Shown here in pieces: positions 7,124 through 14,261 of a stretch of 26,064 nt of DNA. The notes beneath the pieces were generated by a model. That model made no database searches, was not told where the DNA came from, and saw only the letters and a program-made list of their open reading frames with translations. The position numbers and the translations under genes were made by a program. The DNA lies in assembly GCA_946478985.1 (NCBI GenBank), contig CAMLDZ010000038.1:1-26064 (forward strand), read 5' to 3'. How positions within the stretch are numbered: the stretch's first letter is position 1; every line of letters begins with the position of its first letter. Source of the stretch: an uncultured Solimonas sp. Lineage in GTDB: Bacteria; Pseudomonadota; Gammaproteobacteria; Nevskiales; Nevskiaceae.

Positions 7124-8788
7124 TCAAGCACGCATCGCAGCGTGGTCGTCGGCCGGTTCGCAGGCGCGCAGGGCATCGTCAAAACCGCCGTGGTAGCGCC
7201 GGCGGCCGTCGCGGCGCGCCAGGCCGGCGCGGATCAGCTTGCGCAGCACACTGCGCCGCGCCTCACATAGCAGCACATGCACACCACGGCGCTCAAGCCG
7301 CGTGATCGCTTCCTCCAGCGTCTGCATGCCGGTGATGTCCATGAACGGCACGCGCGCGAGACGGATGACGATATGACATGGATCGGTATGCGTCTGTTGC
7401 AGCGCGCGTTCGAGATTTTCGACGGCGCCGAAGAAAAACGGTCCGTCGATCGAATAGACCATCGTGCCGGGCGGCAACTGCGCGCGGCCGGCATCCTGCA
7501 GCTCGCGCTGCAGCTCGCGCTCGGCCAGCGGCGCGACTTCCACCGACTGCGACATCCGGCGCAGGAACAGCAGCATCGCCAGAATCACGCCGACGTTGAC
7601 GGCGACCACCAGATCGGCGAACACCGTCAGCAGGAAAGTCACCACCAGGATGATCGTGTCGGCGCGCGGGGCCTTGCGCAGCATCCAGACGAATCGGTGC
7701 GCCTCGCTCATGTTCCAGGCGACGACGAACAGGATCGCCGCCAGCACGCACAGCGGCACGCGGCCGGCCAGCGGCGCGAGCAGCAGCAGGATCAGCACCA
7801 GCACCAGCGAATGAACGATGCCGGCCAGCGGACCGGTCGCGCCGTTGCGGAAGTTGGTCGCGGTGCGGGCGATCGCGCCGGTCGCCGCAAAGCCGCCGAA
7901 CAATGGCGCGACCAGATTGGCGATGCCCTGGCCGATCAGCTCCTGGTTGGAATCGTGGCGCGTGCCGGCCATGCCGTCGGCCACTACCGCCGACAGCAGT
8001 GATTCGATGGCGCCGAGCATCGCGATCGTGAACGCCGACGGCACCAGGCTGATCAGCCGCTCGAAGCTGAACGCCGGCAGCGTCAGCGACGGCAGGCCCT
8101 GCGGAATGCCGCCGAAGGCGCTGGCGATCGTCGCCACGCCATCGAAGCCGAACGCCGTCTGCAGCGCGGTGACGACCAGCATCGCCAGCAGCGGTCCCGG
8201 CACGCGCGCAAGGCCCGGGACGCGCGGCCCGCAGAGCACGACCAGCAGACTCAGCAGCGCCAGCGCGGTAGTCGCCGGATGCAGCGACGGCAAGGCCTCC
8301 AACAGATGCAGCAGCTTGTCGTGGAAATGCGCGCCCTGGATCTTCGGCAGGCCGAAGAAGTCCTTCCACTGGCCGGTCCAGATGATCACGCCGATGCCGG
8401 CGGTGAAGCCGACGATCACCGGATCGGGGATGTAGCGCAGCACGCCGCCGAAGCGCGCCAGGCCCAGCAGCACGAGGATCAGGCCGGCCATCGCCGTCGC
8501 CAGCAGCAAGCCGTCGACGCCGTGCTGGGCGGTGACACCGGCCAGGATCACGACGAAGGCGCCGGTCGGGCCGGCGATCTGGATGCGGCTGCCGCCGAAC
8601 AGCGAGACGATCAGGCCGGCGACGATCGCCGTGTAGATGCCCTGCTCCGGCTTGACGCCGGAAGCGATCGCGAAGGCCATCGCCAGCGGCAGCGCGACGA
8701 CGCCGACGATCGCGCCGGCGACGATGTTGCGCAGCCAGTGCTCCGGCCTGAACAAACCCGCCCGCGCCGCCTCGACGATCGCGATCAT
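7124..8788 (-). CDS. SulP family inorganic anion transporter with STAS domain
   Basis: The 554-residue protein (with the ATG at 8788) has a SulP membrane domain of roughly 10-14 helices, including the signature LPLAMAFAIASGVKPEQGIY and the GGSRIQIAGPTGAFVVI block. A C-terminal cytoplasmic STAS domain (about residues 425-530) carries PFMDITGMQTLEEAI, the loop equivalent to the phosphorylation site in anti-sigma antagonists. SulP proteins carry sulfate, bicarbonate or other anions. No carbonic anhydrase, sulfate-assimilation or other substrate clue is nearby, so the substrate is open. A second in-frame ATG at 8800 is possible. It forms a likely pair with the DUF2970 gene and separates the two riboswitch-controlled B12 units. 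Confidence 0.92.
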   Translation of the reverse strand: MIAIVEAARAGLFRPEHWLRNIVAGAIVGVVALPLAMAFAIASGVKPEQGIYTAIVAGLIVSLFGGSRIQIAGPTGAFVVILAGVTAQHGVDGLLLATAMAGLILVLLGLARFGGVLRYIPDPVIVGFTAGIGVIIWTGQWKDFFGLPKIQGAHFHDKLLHLLEALPSLHPATTALALLSLLVVLCGPRVPGLARVPGPLLAMLVVTALQTAFGFDGVATIASAFGGIPQGLPSLTLPAFSFERLISLVPSAFTIAMLGAIESLLSAVVADGMAGTRHDSNQELIGQGIANLVAPLFGGFAATGAIARTATNFRNGATGPLAGIVHSLVLVLILLLLAPLAGRVPLCVLAAILFVVAWNMSEAHRFVWMLRKAPRADTIILVVTFLLTVFADLVVAVNVGVILAMLLFLRRMSQSVEVAPLAERELQRELQDAGRAQLPPGTMVYSIDGPFFFGAVENLERALQQTHTDPCHIVIRLARVPFMDITGMQTLEEAITRLERRGVHVLLCEARRSVLRKLIRAGLARRDGRRRYHGGFDDALRACEPADDHAAMRA

Positions 8789-9004
8789 GCCTTCACCCAT
8801 CCAACACACGTTATGTGCATATGATGATCATATCATCGGCATTGCCGCTGGAACCCAGCCTGCGGGGAGAAGGTGCCCGATGAGCGGATCAAAGGCCGCT
8901 TTCGAGTACACGTGCGCGTCCGGCGCGCCCTTCACCCGCGTTTGGACAAGCCGGGGAGTGGCTCGATGTCGCTGCCCAGCTCACCTTCAGATGCATGCCG
9001 CCGA
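8789..9004. other. Intergenic region between SulP and the btuM promoter
   Basis: No gene is supported here. An AT-rich patch (8812-8838, including ATGATCAT) stands out in this GC-rich DNA and is likely to hold the SulP promoter on the minus strand, but no clean -35/-10 pair could be chosen. At 8861-8887 there is GCGGGGAGAAGGTGCCCGATGAG, which resembles one half of the CCCTCATCCGGC repeat. The rest shows no recognisable signal. Confidence 0.5.
8861..8887. repeat. Degenerate partial copy of the REP-like element
   Basis: TGCGGGGAGAAGGTGCCCGA followed by TGAGCGG matches the right half of the element (GCGGGAGAAGGTG...GATGAGGG) found complete elsewhere in the window. No left arm is visible. Confidence 0.45.
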
Positions 9005-9034
9005 CTGTCGCGAGCGCGGTCGCGGTGCTAAAGT
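9005..9034 (+). promoter_or_regulatory. Predicted promoter of the btuM-cob operon
   Basis: An extended -10 box, TGCTAAAGT (TAAAGT at 9029-9034), is preceded 18 bp upstream by the weak -35 CTGTCG (9005-9010). The implied start, near 9041, is just before the cobalamin riboswitch. Confidence 0.45.
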
Positions 9035-9045
9035 CCGCGCCGTTA

Positions 9046-9230
9046 CGGATGCCTGCATCGCTCCACTCGATGCAGGTGAAACGGGAAGCCGGTGACGTCT
9101 CCAGACCCTGGACACCAGCCCGGCGCTGCCCCCGCAACGGTAAGCGAGAGACGGACTCCCATCGCCACTGCGCAACGCGCGGGAAGGCAGAGATCCGAAG
9201 CCTGCACTCGCGAGCCCGGAGACCGGTCCG
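9046..9230 (+). promoter_or_regulatory. Cobalamin riboswitch upstream of btuM and the cob operon
   Basis: The conserved blocks run in order: AAACGGGAAGCCGGTG, GCGCTGCCCCCGCAACGGTAAG, GCCACTGCG, CGGGAAGGCAGA and the B12 box AGCCCGGAGACCGGTCC. The outer stem can form from CGGATGCC and GGTCCG. It ends about 80 bp before the btuM start. It probably represses the whole downstream operon when cobalamin is plentiful. Confidence 0.95.
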
Positions 9231-9312
9231 CAACGAACCGAAGATGCGCGGAGGGCGTGTCGATTCGGGATGCTTTGCCAACGCGCCGCGCGCGCAGCCA
9301 GGAGTCTTTGCG

Positions 9313-9882
9313 ATGAACCTTTCCCGTCCGGTGCAGTTCGGCGTCATGGGCGCGCTCGCGCTGCTGATGATCGCCACGCGTGGCCAGCACTTCGCCAGCG
9401 TCGATGCGCTGCCGAGCGCCTCGTGGGCCGTGTTCTTCCTGGCCGGCCTGTTCTTCCGCCCGCTCTGGGGCTTCGCCGCGCTGTTCGCGCTGGCCACGGT
9501 GCTCGACCTCGCCTCGCTGAAGAACGGCACCGTCACCCAGTGGTGCCTGTCGCCGGCCTACTGGGTGCTGCTGCCGGCCTACGGCTCGCTGTGGTTTGCC
9601 GGCCGCCTGTACAGCTCGATCCATCGCGATGAACTGCGCACGCTGCTGCCGCTGGCCAGCACGCTGGCGGCCAGCGGCTTCGTCGCCTACCTGTGCTCGG
9701 GCGGCGGCTTCTACTTCTTCTCGGGCCATTACCCGGATGCCAGCCTGGCCGAGTTCGCTGCGCGCATCGCCCAGTACTACCCGCACTCGACCAGCGTGAT
9801 GGCCGGCTATGTGATCGTCGCCGCCGTCGTCTACGCCACGCTGCGCCTGCTGGCGCCGCGCGGCGAGCTGGCCCGCGCCTGA
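9313..9882 (+). CDS. btuM: BtuM-type cobalamin transporter (solitary ECF S-component)
   Basis: The 190-residue protein has about six hydrophobic segments. The family signature is present: DLASLKNGTVTQWCLSPAYW followed by LLPAYGSLWFAGR, and later SGGGFYFFSGHYPD. Cys78 in the TQWCLSPAY block lies where the characterised Thiobacillus denitrificans BtuM has the cysteine that ligates cobalt of cobalamin. That protein imports B12 without an ECF ATPase module and removes cyanide from cyanocobalamin. The start is the ATG at 9313 with AGGAG 8 nt upstream. It is the first gene behind the riboswitch and is followed 13 bp later by cobO. No ECF ATPase or T-component genes lie in the window, which fits a solitary S-component. 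The likely role is inner-membrane uptake of cobalamin or precursors. Confidence 0.85.
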   Translation: MNLSRPVQFGVMGALALLMIATRGQHFASVDALPSASWAVFFLAGLFFRPLWGFAALFALATVLDLASLKNGTVTQWCLSPAYWVLLPAYGSLWFAGRLYSSIHRDELRTLLPLASTLAASGFVAYLCSGGGFYFFSGHYPDASLAEFAARIAQYYPHSTSVMAGYVIVAAVVYATLRLLAPRGELARA

Positions 9883-9895
9883 GACGCTCACGCGG

Positions 9896-10519
9896 GTGAG
9901 CGAACCAGAAGACGCGCTCGCCGCACGCCATCGCGTGCGGATGCTGCGCAAGAAGCAGGTCATCGACAGCAAGATCGCCGCGGCCACCGAGGACCGCGGC
10001 GTTCTTTTGGTCAACACCGGCAACGGCAAGGGCAAGAGTTCGGCGGCGTTCGGCATGGTCGCGCGCGCGCTCGGCCACGGCATGAAGGTGGGCGTCGTGC
10101 AGTTCATCAAGGGCGCGATGTCGACCGGCGAGGAACGGTTCTTCCGCAATCTGCCCGGCCTCGAAGGCCGTCTCGACTGGCACGTGATGGGCGAAGGCTA
10201 TACCTGGGAAACCCAGGACCGCTCGCGTGACATCGAGAAGGCGCAAGCCGCCTGGCAGATCGCCGCACGCATGCTCGCCGACGAGGCCTACGGGCTCGTG
10301 GTGCTCGACGAACTCAACATCGCGCTCAAGCACCGCTACCTCGACGTGCAGGAGGTGGTGCGCGTGCTGCTGTCGCGCCCGGACCTGCAGCACGCCGTCG
10401 TCACCGGCCGCGCCGCGCCGCCGGAGCTGATCGAGGCCGCCGACACCGTCAGCGAGATCGCCGTGCTCAAGCACGCCTTCCAGTCCGGCATCCGCGCGCA
10501 GAAAGGCGTCGAGCTGTGA
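9896..10519 (+). CDS. cobO: Cob(I)yrinic acid a,c-diamide adenosyltransferase
   Basis: The 207-residue protein belongs to the CobO/CobA/BtuR family. It transfers the 5'-deoxyadenosyl group of ATP to the cobalt of reduced corrinoids, forming the upper ligand. The P-loop NTGNGKGKSSAAFG is at residues 40-53, and VVQFIKGAM and the VVLDELNIAL block are in place. The N-terminal helix (RHRVRMLRKKQVIDSKIA) is the segment that covers the corrin in the Salmonella enzyme. The start is GTG. Length matches the family (about 200 residues). The stop overlaps the cobB start by 4 nt (GTGA). It is the second gene of the operon and also serves salvage of incoming corrinoids delivered by BtuM. Confidence 0.96.
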   Translation: MSEPEDALAARHRVRMLRKKQVIDSKIAAATEDRGVLLVNTGNGKGKSSAAFGMVARALGHGMKVGVVQFIKGAMSTGEERFFRNLPGLEGRLDWHVMGEGYTWETQDRSRDIEKAQAAWQIAARMLADEAYGLVVLDELNIALKHRYLDVQEVVRVLLSRPDLQHAVVTGRAAPPELIEAADTVSEIAVLKHAFQSGIRAQKGVEL

Positions 10520-11841
10520 GCGCCGCGGTCGGCAGCGGCCCGGCCGCGCGCTGCCGCGCGCTGCTGGTCTCGGCACCGGCGTCGAACCAGGGCAAGACCA
10601 CCGTCACCAGCGCACTGGCGCGCCGTGCGCGGGAGGCCGGCCTGCGCGTGCGCTGCTTCAAGACCGGCCCGGATTTTCTCGACCCGATGCTGCTGGAGCG
10701 TGCGTCCGGCGCGCCGGCCGAACAGCTCGACCTGTGGATGGTGGGCGAGTCCAATTGCGTGGCACGGCTGCACGCGGCGGCGCAGGACAACGACCTGATC
10801 CTGATCGAAGGCGTGATGGGCCTCTACGACGGCGCGCCGTCGAGCGCCGACCTCGCGCGCCGTTTCGGCGTGCCGGTGCTGGCGGTGATCGACGGCAGCG
10901 CGATGGCGCAGACCTTCGGCGCGCTGGCGTTCGGACTATCGCGCTATCAGGACGGTTTGCCCCAAAAAATGCTGATGCACGGCGTGATCGCCAACCGCGT
11001 CGGCTCGACGCGCCACGGGCAGATGCTCAAGGACAGCCTGCCGGCGCCGCTGCACTGGCTCGGCGCGCTGCCGCGCGATCCGGCGTATCAGCTGCCGGAA
11101 CGCCATCTCGGCCTGGTGCAGGCCGCCGAGATCGCCGACATCGATGCGCGTATCGACGCCGCTGCTGCTGCGCTCGGTGACGCGGTCGACTTCGCTCAAA
11201 TCCCCGAGATCGAGTTCGCTGCGCCGCTCGCCGAAGCGCCACCGCCGCTGCTGCGCGGCAAGCGCATCGCCATCGCCCGCGATGCGGCGTTCTCGTTCCT
11301 CTACCCCGCCAACCTCGACACGCTGCGCGCGCTCGGCGCCGAGTTGGGCTTCTTCTCGCCGCTCGCCGACACCGCGCCGCCGGAATGCGACGCCGTGTAT
11401 CTGCCGGGCGGCTATCCGGAACTGCATGCCGGAACGTTTGCCGCCAACACGGCGATGCACGCCGCGCTGCGCGCGCACCGCGATGCCGGCAAGCCGCTGC
11501 TCGCCGAGTGCGGCGGCATGATGTCGCTGTTCGAGACGCTCGCCGACCGTGACGGCCGCGAGCACGCGATGGCCGGCCTGCTGCCGGGCGCAACGACGAT
11601 GCGGCCAAAACTGCAGGCGCTCGGCCTGCAGGCCGTCGACACGCCGGACGGCGAGCTGCGCGGTCACAGCTTCCATTACTCGGAGCTGCGCACGCCGCTG
11701 CAGCCGCAGGCGCGCGGTCGCAATCCCAATGGCGGCAAGACCGCCGAGGCGATCTACCGCGACGGCGCGCTGACCGCGTCCTACGTGCATTTCTACTTCG
11801 CGTCGAACCCGGTCGCCGCGGCGCGGCTGTTCGGCGCCTGA
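10516..11841 (+). CDS. cobB: Cobyrinate (hydrogenobyrinate) a,c-diamide synthase
   Basis: The 441-residue protein has an N-terminal dethiobiotin-synthetase-like ATPase domain with P-loop SAPASNQGKTTV (19-30) and FKTGPDFLDP. Its C-terminal class I glutamine amidotransferase domain carries the nucleophile Cys332 in LLAECGGMMSLFE and a late HSFHYSE block. The enzyme amidates the a and c side chains of cobyrinic or hydrogenobyrinic acid using glutamine and ATP. Whether it acts before or after cobalt insertion depends on the pathway, which the window does not show. It starts at a GTG overlapping the cobO stop and ends 7 bp before bluB. The length is normal for the family. Confidence 0.95.
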   Translation: MSAAVGSGPAARCRALLVSAPASNQGKTTVTSALARRAREAGLRVRCFKTGPDFLDPMLLERASGAPAEQLDLWMVGESNCVARLHAAAQDNDLILIEGVMGLYDGAPSSADLARRFGVPVLAVIDGSAMAQTFGALAFGLSRYQDGLPQKMLMHGVIANRVGSTRHGQMLKDSLPAPLHWLGALPRDPAYQLPERHLGLVQAAEIADIDARIDAAAAALGDAVDFAQIPEIEFAAPLAEAPPPLLRGKRIAIARDAAFSFLYPANLDTLRALGAELGFFSPLADTAPPECDAVYLPGGYPELHAGTFAANTAMHAALRAHRDAGKPLLAECGGMMSLFETLADRDGREHAMAGLLPGATTMRPKLQALGLQAVDTPDGELRGHSFHYSELRTPLQPQARGRNPNGGKTAEAIYRDGALTASYVHFYFASNPVAAARLFGA

Positions 11842-11848
11842 AGCGGCG

Positions 11849-12502
11849 ATGAGCGCGCATCGCTTCGAGGCCGGCGCAGTCGACGCGGTCTATCACGCGA
11901 TCCACCAGCGCCGCGACATGCGCCACTTCGCCGGCGGCAGCATCGCGCCGGACACGCTGCGCCGCCTGCTCGAAGCCGCGCATGCGGCGCCCAGCGTCGG
12001 CCTGTCGCAGCCCTGGCGGATCGTGCGGATCACCGATGCCGCGCTGCGTGGCGCCATCCACACGCTGGTCCACGACGAGGTCGCGCGCACCGCCGACGCG
12101 CTCGGCGCGCGCCGCGACGAATTCCTCGCACTGAAAGTCGAAGGCATCCGCGACTGCGCCGAGCTGCTGGTGGTCGCCGTAGACGACGGCGGCGCGCAGG
12201 AGATCTTCGGCCGCCGCACGCTGCCGGAGATGTCGCTGGCCTCCGCCGCCTGCGCGATCCAGAACCTCTGGCTCGCCGCGCGCGCCGAAGGGCTCGGCCT
12301 GGGCTGGGTATCGATGTTCGAACCCGGCGAACTGGCCACGCTGCTGAACCTGCCGACGCGCGCCAAGCCGATCGCCGTGCTGTGCCTGGGGCCGGTCGAG
12401 CAGTTCTACGCCGCACCGATGCTGCAGCTGGAGCGCTGGCGCGAGCCGCGCCCGCTCGCGGCGTTGCTGTGCGAGAACCGCTGGACGGACGCCACGCCAT
12501 GA
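11849..12502 (+). CDS. bluB: 5,6-dimethylbenzimidazole synthase BluB
   Basis: The 217-residue protein has a nitroreductase-like flavin fold. Hallmarks are YHAIHQRRDMRHF near the N terminus, HAAPSVGLSQPWRIVRI and LGLGWVSMFEP. BluB breaks down its reduced FMN with oxygen to make 5,6-dimethylbenzimidazole, the lower ligand of B12. Its presence indicates an aerobic or oxygen-tolerant host making true cobalamin. It starts with an ATG 7 bp after cobB, and its stop overlaps the next gene by 4 nt (ATGA). The product feeds CobT, encoded downstream in the same operon. Confidence 0.95.
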   Translation: MSAHRFEAGAVDAVYHAIHQRRDMRHFAGGSIAPDTLRRLLEAAHAAPSVGLSQPWRIVRITDAALRGAIHTLVHDEVARTADALGARRDEFLALKVEGIRDCAELLVVAVDDGGAQEIFGRRTLPEMSLASAACAIQNLWLAARAEGLGLGWVSMFEPGELATLLNLPTRAKPIAVLCLGPVEQFYAAPMLQLERWREPRPLAALLCENRWTDATP

Positions 12503-13314
12503 GCTTCATCGCGCGCGGCCCGCAGCGCATCGTCTGCATGACCGAGGAGACCACCGAGACGCTGTACCGGCTCGGCGAGCAGGACCGCATCGTCGGCATT
12601 TCCGGCTTCACCGTGCGGCCGCCGCAGGCGCGCAAGGAGAAGCCCAAGGTGGCCGCGTTCACCAGCGCCAGGATCGAGCGCATTCTCGAACTCAAGCCGG
12701 ATCTGGTGCTCGGCTTTTCCGACCTGCAGGCCGACATCGCCGCCGAGTTGATCCGCGCCGGCGTCGCGGTGCAGATCTTCAACCAGCGCAGCGTCGCGGA
12801 CATCTTCGAATTCATCGCCATGCTCGGCGCGATGGTGCGCGCGCCGCAGCGCACGCAGGCGCTGCTCGACGAGCTGCAGCGCAACGTCGATGCCGCAGGA
12901 GAGGCAGCCGCGCGCCTGCCGCAGCGGCCGCGCGTGTTCTTCGAGGAATGGGACGAACCGATCATATCCGGCATCCGCTGGGTCGCCGAGCTGATCGAGA
13001 TCGCCGGTGGCAGCGACTGCTTCCCGGAACTGTCGTGCGAAGCTAGCGCCAGGCGGCGCATCATCGAGGACAGCGCAAGGATCATCGAACGCGCGCCGCA
13101 GCTGATCATCGGCTCCTGGTGCGGCAAGAAGTTCAAGGCCGAGAAAGTTGCGGCGCGGCCCGGCTGGGACGTGATCCCGGCAGTGCGCGACGGACGCCTG
13201 GCCGAGATCAAGTCCTGCGACATCCTGCAGCCGGGTCCGGCCGCGCTCGGCGACGGCCTCGCGCAGCTGAGCCGCTTGATCACCGCCACCGCGCGCGGCG
13301 AAGCTTTGCCATGA
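12499..13314 (+). CDS. Cytoplasmic BtuF-like cobalamin-binding protein
   Basis: The 271-residue protein has a periplasmic-binding-protein type III fold (PF01497-like). It opens with RIVCMTEETTETLYRLGEQD and VGISGFTVRPPQA, followed by ILELKPDLVLGFSDLQ. BtuF has the same opening pattern. There is no signal peptide: the chain starts MSFIARGPQRIVCM with no hydrophobic stretch, so it should remain in the cytoplasm. No BtuC or BtuD genes are in the window. The ATG overlaps the bluB stop and its own stop overlaps cbiB, so it is tightly held within the operon. Relatives of this form appear to be conserved in proteobacterial cob operons. A role as a cytoplasmic corrinoid carrier or sensor is inference. 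Confidence 0.85.
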   Translation: MSFIARGPQRIVCMTEETTETLYRLGEQDRIVGISGFTVRPPQARKEKPKVAAFTSARIERILELKPDLVLGFSDLQADIAAELIRAGVAVQIFNQRSVADIFEFIAMLGAMVRAPQRTQALLDELQRNVDAAGEAAARLPQRPRVFFEEWDEPIISGIRWVAELIEIAGGSDCFPELSCEASARRRIIEDSARIIERAPQLIIGSWCGKKFKAEKVAARPGWDVIPAVRDGRLAEIKSCDILQPGPAALGDGLAQLSRLITATARGEALP

Positions 13315-14261
13315 GCGCCTTGCTGATCACTGCCGCCGTCGCCGCCGACACGATCCTCGGCGAACCGCGCCGTGGCCATCCGCTGGTGGCGTTCGGCCGC
13401 TATGCAAAAGCGCTGGAAGCGCGCCTGCATCCCGGCGAGGCTGCGGACAGAAGCCGGGCCCGCCAGCGCGGCGCACTGGCGCTGCTGCTGGCCGTAGCGC
13501 CGGCGACACTGGCCTGCGCGCTGTTGCTGGCGCTGACCGCACGCTGGCCGCTGCTGAGTGCGCTGATCGAGATCACCGTGCTGTATTTCACCATCGGCCA
13601 CCGCAGCCTGCGCGATCACGCACGCGAGGTCTGGATCGCGCTGCGCCGCCAGGATCTGCCCGAGGCGCGACGCCGCGTCGGCATGATCGTCAGCCGCGAC
13701 TGCTCGCAGCTGGACGAAACGCGCGTCGCCGCCGCCGCGATCGAATCGGTGCTGGAAAACGGCAGCGACGCGGTGTTCGGCGCGCTGTTCTGGTTCGCCG
13801 TCGCTGGCGCACCCGGCGCACTGGCCTATCGCCTGATCAACACGCTCGACGCGATGTGGGGCTACCGCACGCCGCGGCATCTGCATTTCGGCTGGGCGGC
13901 GGCGAAGCTCGACGATCTGGTCAACTGGATCCCGGCGCGACTGACCGCGCTGAGCTATGCGCTCGCCGGCCACGGCGCCGACGCCCTGCACTGCTGGCGC
14001 ACGCAGGCGCCGGCCTGGGACAGCCCCAACGGCGGCCCGGTGATGGCGGCCGGTGCCGGCGCGCTCGGCCTCAGCCTCGGCGGCAGCGCGCGCTATCACG
14101 GCCAGCTCAAGAAGCGGCCCTCGCTCGGCTGCGGCCCGGCCCCGGTCGCCGACGACATCCGCCGCGCGCTGTCGCTGCTGCTGCGCGCGCTGACGATCTG
14201 GCTGGCGGCGCTGCTGGTCGTCAGCGTCGTCGTCACCCTGCTGGTGCGCGGCCATGCTTGA
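13311..14261 (+). CDS. cbiB: Adenosylcobinamide-phosphate synthase (CbiB; CobD in Pseudomonas naming)
   Basis: The 316-residue integral membrane protein opens AAVAADTILGEPRRGHPLVAFGR, the typical CbiB start. Other family blocks are ARRRVGMIVSRDCSQLDE, AAAIESVLENGSDAVFGALFW, INTLDAMWGY and WDSPNGGPVMAAGAGALGL. It attaches aminopropanol (or its phosphate) to adenosylcobyric acid, giving adenosylcobinamide or its phosphate. At least four hydrophobic segments are visible. It starts at an ATG overlapping the previous stop by 4 nt and overlaps the next gene by 8 nt. It partners the threonine-phosphate decarboxylase encoded immediately after. Confidence 0.95.
   Translation: MSALLITAAVAADTILGEPRRGHPLVAFGRYAKALEARLHPGEAADRSRARQRGALALLLAVAPATLACALLLALTARWPLLSALIEITVLYFTIGHRSLRDHAREVWIALRRQDLPEARRRVGMIVSRDCSQLDETRVAAAAIESVLENGSDAVFGALFWFAVAGAPGALAYRLINTLDAMWGYRTPRHLHFGWAAAKLDDLVNWIPARLTALSYALAGHGADALHCWRTQAPAWDSPNGGPVMAAGAGALGLSLGGSARYHGQLKKRPSLGCGPAPVADDIRRALSLLLRALTIWLAALLVVSVVVTLLVRGHA

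Noticed and set aside
7124..8788. SulP as a bicarbonate transporter or a B12-linked cobalt/anion transporter
   Set aside because: No carbonic anhydrase, sulfur or B12 gene shares its transcript, and the substrate cannot be read from the sequence.
8889..9536. Minus-strand open frame across the btuM leader
   Set aside because: It overlaps a clear cobalamin riboswitch and the btuM start on the other strand and shows no family features.
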